Assembly (NCBI GenBank): GCA_005223375.1
Contig: RXOD01006470.1
Location: 1 to 10,259 of the forward strand
Reading direction: 5' to 3'
Origin: Amoebophrya sp. AT5.2
Taxonomy: Eukaryota > Sar > Dinophyceae > Syndiniales > Amoebophryaceae
Length of the DNA stretch: 10,259 nucleotides
Position numbers and translations under genes: made by a program. The notes under the pieces are model-generated. The model saw only the letters and a list, made by a program, of their open reading frames with translations. It ran no database searches and was not told the origin of the DNA. Below, piece by piece: positions 1 to 6,228 of the stretch. Numbering within the stretch: position 1 is the first letter of the stretch; each line of letters begins with the position of its first letter.

Positions 1-1
1 C

Positions 2-640
2 TTTTTCGTCGGGCAGGGGGTCGTTGAGGTCAGCGCCTGGCGCAGCCGGATCCAGTCGTCGAACGCGCGTCCTCCTACGAACGCAAACTCGAATCGTGGC
101 AGCCTTGCGGCAGGAGGCGGTCCCCTGCAGCGGCCCTCGGCAGTAGACCATCCGCTCTTCCTGCGACCGTCTCCGCGAGCACGGTCGCAGGAAGAGCGGA
201 TGGTCTACTGCGGAACGCGCGCACGATCGTTGTCCCGCGAGCTCACAGGGTCGCCGCGGGACGCCGCGAAGTCGACCACGATTTCGGTCGAGCTCTGCAG
301 TTGGTTGCGTACGCGTAGCGTCGGGTGCAAGCCGGGCTCTTTGCTGGGCAACACGGCTTTTGCGTACCCCAAGCGCCAGATGTGCTACGGCTACGACGCC
401 ATCGCGGGAACGGCTGCGAGCACGCATCGTGGGGGCTCGACGCCGGGGGCCCCGGGTGGAGAACAAGCTGCTGGCCGGGGACCACTACCGGGTGAAAACC
501 AGGGAGGCTGCACGGTGTACAAAATCGACCGCGCTGCGATGCGGAAGATGGAGAGCGAAAATCCCAGTCTGGCGCTACTGCTGCACAAGGTCTTTTTACA
601 GGAGATCTGCTACGACGCGATACGAGACCTCGTCGAGTAA
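2..640 (+). CDS. C-terminal part of a protein with a cyclic-nucleotide-binding-like domain (SulP-type tail?)
   Basis: One frame is open from the window edge to a TAA at 638-640 (212 residues, 5' end missing) and favours G/C at third codon positions. Residues 1-10 (FFVGQGVVEV) look like the beta-roll entry of a cNMP-binding fold. Residues 112-120 (GSLLGNTAF) occupy the place of the phosphate-binding cassette. Residues 171-201 fit the closing strand and helix, starting TVYKIDRAAM and continuing through ESENPSLALLLHKVFL. The order beta-roll, degenerate cassette, vYklDR.a..rM..E.P.La..LH is what I recall from the cytoplasmic tails of SulP anion transporters of algae and protists. No membrane part lies inside the window, so the transporter assignment is inference. 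The cassette lacks the usual Gly-Glu and Pro-Arg-Ala-Ala residues, so real nucleotide binding is doubtful. A low-complexity stretch of about 90 residues (roughly 15-105), rich in Arg, Ser and Pro, interrupts the fold and contains an exact DNA inverted repeat. Confidence 0.55.
   Translation, partial: FFVGQGVVEVSAWRSRIQSSNARPPTNANSNRGSLAAGGGPLQRPSAVDHPLFLRPSPRARSQEERMVYCGTRARSLSRELTGSPRDAAKSTTISVELCSWLRTRSVGCKPGSLLGNTAFAYPKRQMCYGYDAIAGTAASTHRGGSTPGAPGGEQAAGRGPLPGENQGGCTVYKIDRAAMRKMESENPSLALLLHKVFLQEICYDAIRDLVE
140..211. repeat. Perfect 31-bp inverted repeat with 10-nt spacer
   Basis: Positions 140-170 are the exact reverse complement of 181-211; the spacer is 171-180. The left arm starts GCAGTAGACCATCC and the right arm ends GGATGGTCTACTGC. 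The element lies inside the open frame of the cNMP-like protein and would encode about 24 residues without a stop. RNA from it would fold into a very stable hairpin. It could be a small fold-back element inserted in the gene, an unrecognised intron-like element, or a fold-back sequencing or assembly artefact. No second copy of the arms was noticed in this window. Confidence 0.95.
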
Positions 641-998
641 ATCGAACAACTTGATTTAAACATTTTCACGACATTCAGTGCGCCTTCTGCCTCAAGGCCA
701 AGGCGGGAGTTGTGCTAGCTCCATGCATAAAAGTGCAGTTGTTACAATTTTGCTCATACATTTCCCACACTGGTGGCGTCCCGGCAGTTGTTGCGCGGTG
801 CAGCTGGCTTGGTGCCGCAGCCTCAGATCCGATTTAGTATCTATGCTTACTTCAACTTCGCGTTCGCTTGGTATGATTATGAAGAGTGGTTGAGGTTGAC
901 TGCGCCGGCGCCGCGTTTTGGAAGTATTACCCCGAAGCTCGCGTCGCTGACTTCTGCTTCTCAACCACGAGCACAGTGAAAAAAAGCAAGAACAATGT
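641..998. other. Unassigned region after the cNMP-like gene
   Basis: It starts with AT-rich sequence that probably holds the 3' untranslated end of the preceding gene; no clear AATAAA signal was seen. A + strand frame is open across about 773-979 with moderate G/C at third positions and ends at TGA. It could be an upstream exon of the following ORF: a donor-like GTGAAA at 976 spliced to the AG at 1029-1030 would keep the frame. Several other joins are equally possible, so no gene is called. Confidence 0.3.
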
Positions 999-1514
999 AT
1001 GCAAAATATGGGCGCACGCGCAGAAGCAAGAAGTCTCAATTTCTCATCTGCTTCAAATGAAGATCGCACGGTGTTCTTGTTCGACCTCGACGAAAAACTT
1101 CTGGATGTTGTGGAGAGAAGACAGCCTGATGTCTCCATTCGTGAAAATGCAGCTGATCCGTCTCGTGGGTCGGGCTCGGGACGATCAAGCGTCCATCACC
1201 GTGCAGCGCCAACTGATTTCTTTCAGGACACCGACATGCTAAAAGTTAAGGAAGACTACACTCTAGACTATTATTTCCGACGCGATAATATACGCCTCGC
1301 ATACGAATACGATGCGATGAAAGCAGCAGCAGCTGCGGCAGTCGCTATTGCGCCAACACTTTTATTCATCCACCTGATGCTGACGTTGATCATAGATACT
1401 GTACTACTACTAGTATGTTGTATGTGGGCTCCCGTTGCATTCATCGCATTGATTTGTTTCTCAACCACCACCAGTTGCTGTAAGACTTTACTTTGTCGTG
1501 AGTCGCTAGCTTAG
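999..1514 (+). CDS. Hypothetical ORF with hydrophobic C-terminal segment
   Basis: This is a 171-codon ORF from ATG to TAG. The first half is charged (for example FLFDLDEKLL and LDYYFRRDNIRLAYEYDAMK). After an alanine run, residues of roughly 115-155 are strongly hydrophobic and could form one or two membrane segments, followed by a Ser/Thr/Cys-rich end. Third-position G/C is only about half, weaker than in the other genes here, and the hydrophobic end may simply be translated AT-rich noncoding DNA. A gene with an upstream exon joined near 1030 is possible. No family is recognised. The FDLDEKLL string resembles phosphatase HAD motif I, but the defining Gly-Thr is absent. Confidence 0.25.
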   Translation: MQNMGARAEARSLNFSSASNEDRTVFLFDLDEKLLDVVERRQPDVSIRENAADPSRGSGSGRSSVHHRAAPTDFFQDTDMLKVKEDYTLDYYFRRDNIRLAYEYDAMKAAAAAAVAIAPTLLFIHLMLTLIIDTVLLLVCCMWAPVAFIALICFSTTTSCCKTLLCRESLA

Positions 1515-1589
1515 ACGACGAAGAAGGAAGGTAGCTGGTAGCTCAGAACGCAACCACAACGACAACCTTCACGACCGTCCTTGTTCTAT

Positions 1590-1616
1590 CATTTTTTTCT
1601 ATCCCCTTCCCCGTAG
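1590..1616 (+). promoter_or_regulatory. Pyrimidine tract ending in TAG: candidate splice (possibly trans-splice) acceptor before the FHA gene
   Basis: A long T/C run (TTTTTTTCTATCCCCTTCCCC) is followed by GTAG at 1613-1616, 31 nt before the ATG at 1648. That arrangement is typical of a 3' splice site. In dinoflagellate-like genomes it could accept a spliced leader; alternatively it closes an intron in the 5' leader. Nothing in the window separates these options. Confidence 0.35.
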
Positions 1617-1647
1617 CTTCTCATAAATAAAGCGGAAGAACAAGAAG

Positions 1648-4600
1648 ATGGAGCTCGACCCAAACAGCGACTACATGAAGAAGGCGCGCGACGCCGAGAA
1701 GATGGGGAGGTACGTGATCTGCACGCTCCGCCGGCTCGAGAATACTGTGGACAACCAGCTGCCGGCAGTCGTCCACATCTACAACAGTATTCACATTCAT
1801 GGTTTTTTGCGTCGTTACTCCCTTGCTTGAGTGCTGCTGCGATAGCGATAGGCTCTAGAAGCAACTGTCTGGAATAAGACAAGCGTTGGACTACAACATA
1901 CATCGATACTTATTCATTGATTCAAAAAATGCGTTGATGAAAAAGCCAAAAACACATCACCAGCCGACAAAGTCAAGCAGTGCGGGCGCGCTGCGGAGAA
2001 CGACATGCACGCGACGAGCCACGCGATTTCGCATTATCACATGGTTCTGGACGTGACCCACACGAAGCCCGCATCCGGGTACGCGCCGATGCCACCCGTG
2101 ATCGACGCGAGCAACATCATGATCCCCGCGGCGATTGGGGGAGCCGGCACTTCTATGAAGCGCACGGTGTCCGATCTGAACCGCAGCACGGAGTCCTCCG
2201 AGAGCCAGGAAGAGGCGCCTGCAGCTGCGGCCAATCTTCCGGCCGTTGGCGCAGCCGCTGGGAACAATCGTCGGGCGGGGCGGGCAGCAGCAGCTGCGAA
2301 CAACGCGAACGCTGGACGGAACGTGCGCAGACGGCTGAACAACGGCGGGGTGGCCGCGGCAAACGCCAACGCGGGACACAACCCCAACGCCGGGCTGGAC
2401 GCGGATGACGGCGCGACGATGGTGATTCCGCAATTGGGAGCTCCGGCAGGTGGAAGGGGTGCAGCGGGGCGTGGAGGTCGTGCAGGTGGTAATGCGAGGG
2501 GTGCAGCGGCTCCTGGTGCTGCCGGTGGAACACAACTGGCGCTCACCGGAGCCACCCAAGCGAGTTCCTCCTCGGCCGCCGGCCTGGGCGGAGACGCAGT
2601 GCGCAGAATCGCGGACCTGTTCCAGTCTTCCTCGTCTCTGGTGAGTAGCAGCACAGGCGGAGCGTCGTCGTCCTCATCTTCGAAAAAAGCGGCCGCCAAG
2701 AAACAGGAGGAAAAGGCGCAGGCCGCTACCGCAGAGCAATTGATGGATCTGCTGCGTACACAGCCATGTCGGCGAAGCACGCTGATGAACGATCTACAGG
2801 AATTGCTCGACGTGGTGAAATCGGCAGACGGAAAGCTGCCAGCAAAACGTAACAAACTTATAAAAAATTCGAATTCCACGTTCGCTGTTGAGCACATCAT
2901 GTACTGTACAACATGTTGGCATATTATCCACAAGTGAGGTGGAGCAGAGCACGAACATCGAGGACACTCTCACTCTTCCTCTTCCTCCCTTACTCGCAGG
3001 TGGTAGCGCTGCCGGTTTGAACGTGAATACGTGGCTACTCCGAGAGAAAATGCGCAACAACGTGCACGTATTTATGCGAGACGTGTCCACCTACGGAACG
3101 TATGTCAACGGGCAGAAAGTTGGCCGGTACGCTGCGCCAAGGCTCCTCAAGCACGGCGAGGTAGTTTTGGTTCTCTATCTACTTTCTTAGTTCTTCTAGC
3201 CCTGAACCTGATGGAGAAGAACAAGAAGCTGCAGCTACTTTGATGTACATGTACGTGCTGCGCCATGCATCTGCATGTGTCTTGATAATATTACTTCGAG
3301 CTCGTTTTTTTCTTCAATCACCGATTATTTTATTTTTGCACGCGTGAAAAGTTCGCCCCTAGCCTATCTATGTAACCGATCCGGACTCTTTTTTGTCCTC
3401 CGAGTTCTCGGCCGAATTCAAAACCAGGTAATTGCGTTTATGCGGCACGAAGACGAGGCCGACACCAGAGGCGATTACCGAGTCGAGTATGCGCCTGGGC
3501 ACGAGCCCCGCGGAGATGAGGTACTTACTTCTATATTTTTTACCTTCCGATACCGATGAACGCATGCTGTGCGCTGTGGGAGTGAGTCGTTGTCGTATCG
3601 GGTGTCCGATGTGTTTGAGGAGGTACCGTACGGTAGGATCATGATCTGTATCTCCTTCTTCTATTCCCGAGTAGGGTAAATAATAAAAAAAAAAATCTTA
3701 AAAATCAAAATGTACTTCACGACTACACCAGGTGCCTGCGGTGGAGTTGCCGTTGTTCAGCAGTGCGAAGTTCGCCGACTGGGTTCGCGAGTGTGAAATC
3801 ATCCACCAGAAGAACAACAGCAAGCAAAATGTGCGACACTGCTACCGCGTCTGTCTGACCACCTTCCTCATGTGCAACGAGGACCCGGACAGAAAATCAA
3901 CGATCAAGGCAAACTTGCCGCAGGACATTCGAAACCGAATTCTAGAATTCCTGTACTGCGACTCCAGCGCGCTCGCAGTGCTCGGAGGGCCATGTATTGC
4001 TTCTGCATGATGTTGATTTGCTATTTTTATTTTTAGGTGAAATTTGTGGCGTTCTTGCGAGCCGTTCACTTTGATTCAGCTGGATAGCTGCCCATAGTGT
4101 CAGGTCCAGATGCTAGCTCGAACTTGAACATCTACTTCTGCGCCAACAAGAGATACGATGGATAGCTGAGAACGCGCCGAAGCCTACGGGTACTAAAAGT
4201 GAAAACGGCGAGGACTTCTTGAACCCATTATAAAAAACTACCACCATTCAATCCTTCCAGCTGAGGAGCAGGCCCCCCCGAAGGCGGAGCATTTGAAGCA
4301 CCTTGCGAACATGGCGAAGGAGCGGCACATGAACGACGCGGTGCAGCACATTTTGCGGCATTGCCACGAGATCGCTGCTGACGGCGCCACCCAGTTCGAG
4401 CTCCGCCTCGACGAGCTGAACCTGCGGAGCCGCGACGAGAAGCTGGAGTGGATGTCCAAGCTGAAGCCTGAGGTGCTGAAGGACCGGCGCACGCACATGA
4501 AGCTGAAGGACTTGGGGTACACAGTGGAGCACAACAACACGCAGCACAAGCTCGTGATCAAGTGGGACGGCCAGGCGGAAAACGGGCGCGCGGGGGGCGC

Positions 4601-4856
4601 GCTGCGGGGACAGCCGGGCGGCGCGCAATTGCACGGGCAGGGAGGAGCAGTAGCACAGCTGCACGCAGCAGCGGCGAACATCTTGAACATACATCAGGGT
4701 CTGCTGGACGTGGGAGGTGGCGGCGGCGCTCGAGCAGGCGGAGGAGCCGGGGCGCCGGGGGCCGGGATGAATAACGCGGGCGGCGGGCCGGGAGGAGCAG
4801 GAGCGGGAGGACCCAACGCGAACGCCGGGGCAGGAGGAGCGGCGGGGAACAATTGA
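1648..4856 (+). CDS. Seven-exon FHA-domain protein with a long low-complexity insertion
   Basis: Exons are 1648-1786, 1964-2848, 3000-3160, 3428-3520, 3732-3977, 4037-4082 and 4261-4856; together they give 2166 nt, 721 residues and a TGA stop. Introns 1-5 are GT-AG (177, 151, 267, 211 and 59 nt; phases 1, 1, 0, 0, 0). Intron 6 is best read as GA-AG, phase 1. Residues 47-77 carry the first half of an FHA domain: CGRAAENDM gives the Gly-Arg, and ISHYHMVL gives the Ser-x-x-His. The second half lies near 349-402: VHVFMRDVSTYGTYVNG, then LLKHGEVIAFM across the exon 3/4 junction. FHA domains bind phosphothreonine peptides; here Arg55 and Ser69 remain but the usual Asn of STNGT is Tyr373. Between the halves lie about 270 residues of Ala/Gly/Asn/Ser sequence with a Lys-rich patch near 285-297 that could be a nuclear signal. 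Exons 5-7 encode helical, charged sequence of no family I recognise, and a Gly/Ala tail from about residue 630. The splice choice at exons 5-6 has a frame-preserving alternative: one intron 3994-4260, giving 711 residues. Confidence 0.75.
2059..2848 (+). other. Low-complexity insertion inside the FHA domain
   Basis: This part of exon 2 codes for about 263 residues dominated by Ala, Gly, Asn, Arg and Ser. It includes repeated AAA, NANAG and RGGRAGG-like units and serine runs near 2555-2690, then a mixed-charge helical end (EQLMDLLRTQ, LQELLDVVKS). It sits between the strand carrying Ser-x-x-His and the strand carrying STYGTYVNG, where ordinary FHA domains have a short loop. GC-rich simple DNA also keeps the opposite strand open for about 300 codons; that reverse frame is a by-product. 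Confidence 0.7.
4083..4260 (+). other. Probable non-canonical GA-AG intron (intron 6 of the FHA gene)
   Basis: The upstream exon (4037-4082) follows an excellent acceptor (TTTTTATTTTTAG) and reads VKFVAFLRAVHFDSA before a TAG at 4084-4086. No GT donor lies near its end. CAGCTG occurs at the end of this exon (4077-4082) and again at the downstream junction (4258-4263). Splicing after 4082 removes GATAGC...TTCCAG and joins phase 1 to phase 1. Because of the repeat, a CT-AG reading three bases upstream also keeps the frame. The boundary motif TGGATAGCTG recurs at 4159-4168 inside the intron. The competing model is a canonical intron from 3994 to 4260 that drops the 46-nt exon. Confidence 0.45.
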
Positions 4857-5179
4857 GCACCAGTGTTGTAGTGTTGCTGTTGATACTGCCGAGATCGCAC
4901 GTGCGTTCCTTCGTCCGAGTGCTAGTCCGCCTTCTTCACAAACCGCGGCAGAATTACCTGTGTTGTACACATTCTCTTCTTCCTTGTTCCAAATGTAGTC
5001 CCTGTGGTCTCCCCGACGAACGCTCTTGACCCCTCACAGAAACACGAAGGAAGCTGTAGCCGAAATGAATACTGTACGCACGACTACAGAAACAGCGAGC
5101 AGGAGCCCGTCGTACAACTAGATCTATTTCTATCAGAAGCAGGAGCGAGTAGGAGAAGGATTAGCAGCGTGCGCAGAAA
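4857..5179. other. Intergenic region between the FHA gene and the next ORF
   Basis: No convincing coding sequence is seen on either strand. It should hold the 3' untranslated end of the FHA gene and the leader of the gene starting at 5180. A pyrimidine-rich patch occurs at about 4972-4990, but no clear poly(A) signal or promoter box was found. Confidence 0.4.
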
Positions 5180-5299
5180 ATGAGAATGCAGCTCTTGTTC
5201 GCACGCAAGCGACTAATGCAGATTCGCGTCGACGACCTCGAGCACGAGGAGCTGCTCAAGTTCTGCAATCGCAGAGTGAACGTGAAGCGACAACTATGA
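5180..5299 (+). CDS. Probable first exon of an unrecognised gene
   Basis: ATG at 5180 opens a 39-codon frame with the strong third-position G/C bias of the confident exons. It is basic at the start and then acidic (LFARKRLMQ, VDDLEHEELLKF). It stops at TGA 5297-5299, but coding probably leaves the frame earlier through a splice site such as GTGAAC at 5275. A different frame is open from 5286 to 5459 (57 codons) and encodes Ser/Asp/Tyr-rich sequence beginning SDNYDDYQSS. It reaches a consensus donor, GTGAGTAC, at 5457. Joining the two would need a +1 shift or an unseen intron. No family is recognised. Confidence 0.4.
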   Translation: MRMQLLFARKRLMQIRVDDLEHEELLKFCNRRVNVKRQL

Positions 5300-6060
5300 C
5301 GATTATCAATCTAGTTCTGCTAGCTCTCTCAAAGTCAATCTCGAGCGGATCGATTATTATGAGAGCGGCTGTGACGAGCAGTGCAACATGATCGATACGA
5401 CCAGTCAAAGAAGTCATACCAGAACGGCCAGCGACAATACATTGCACGACGATCAGTGAGTACTTTCCCTATACTCTTAGCGACACCTACTAGCGGCTGT
5501 ACAACGAAAACGAAACTGAAACACGAGGCAAATAATACGGACGATGGCGATGATTATGAATATTATTGATTCATGCATTGCTGGAGATACAGAACGCGTT
5601 TCCGAATCGTACAGACCCGCCAAGCACCGAGAAGCCGGTGCCGGCAGCAGGAAAAATACCTATGATACTGATACCAGCAGAAAGAAATAAAAAAAGAAGT
5701 CTCGACGCAAAAAATCAACAAGAAGCAAGTTGTCGTGGTAGTCCGGGCTTGTCCTTGTTGTGTTCTCCGCCAGCAAATCAATTGGCGGACGGCAGAAAAA
5801 TACACCGGCTCTTTAAGATCCCGCAAACTGACTGGCGCAGGACGTACATTCATAACAACAACAGGCGTCAACTTCGATTTCGAGCAGGTGTACGAGGGTG
5901 TCGAGAGTAATTGAGGGTAGCACGTCGACGCGAGGACGCTTGTAGAGACGAACACGGACGAAACGGACACTGCGAGCGTAGTTGTAGGATAGAGATAGTG
6001 TATCATCTGTACAAATATCCGTGTCGTGGCCGGCGTGCGCTGGTGCGCACGCATGCTATT
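5300..6060 (+). other. Unresolved downstream exons of the gene starting at 5180
   Basis: A consensus 5' splice site (CA|GTGAGTAC) lies at 5455-5464. The sequence after it is AT-rich to about 5580. A frame is open at about 5566-5910 and reads like disordered protein (FPNRTDPPSTEKPVPAAG and, later, KIHRLFKIPQTDWRRTY). It has only moderate codon bias, and no splice join that respects phase could be fixed. The region probably contains at least one exon, and its end near 5910 may be the gene's stop. Confidence 0.25.
6033..6052. repeat. Short GC-rich hairpin between genes
   Basis: GCGTGCGC at 6033-6040 pairs exactly with GCGCACGC at 6045-6052 across a 4-nt loop. It lies between the unresolved gene and the gene starting at 6229. 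It might mark a transcript end or be chance; no T-run follows. Confidence 0.5.
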
Positions 6061-6228
6061 CTAAGAATTAACAATTGATTTATCTTGTTGTTCTTCGCCC
6101 GTCATTTTTATTCCAATGAACCTCGCAACTTGCACGCATAGCAAAAGCGAAACAAAATTTAGTGAAGGATCGCGGCCAAAAGTAGGTCATCTCATCCTTG
6201 TCCTCGTGACGACGTCGTGCGTTCTCTA

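Noticed and set aside
1080..1115. HAD phosphatase motif I (FDLDEKLL)
   Set aside because: The diagnostic Gly-Thr after the Asp-x-Asp is missing and no other HAD motif is present.
692..1138. 148-codon - strand frame
   Set aside because: Ser/Arg/Leu/Cys-rich with no motif and no splice context; it overlaps more plausible + frames.
2037..2933. Long open frame on the - strand (298 codons)
   Set aside because: It mirrors the GC-rich low-complexity exon of the FHA gene; the + strand has the FHA motifs and phase-matched splice sites.
3624..3646. Palindromes TACCGTACGGTA and GATCATGATC
   Set aside because: Short, inside an intron, with no repeat elsewhere; consistent with chance.
4248..4970. 240-codon - strand frame
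   Set aside because: It lies opposite the last FHA-gene exon and its Gly/Ala tail; its composition is explained by the complement of that repeat-rich DNA.
5765..5790. Small inverted repeat TCCGCCA...TGGCGGA
   Set aside because: Seven-base arms with a 10-nt loop; no supporting context.
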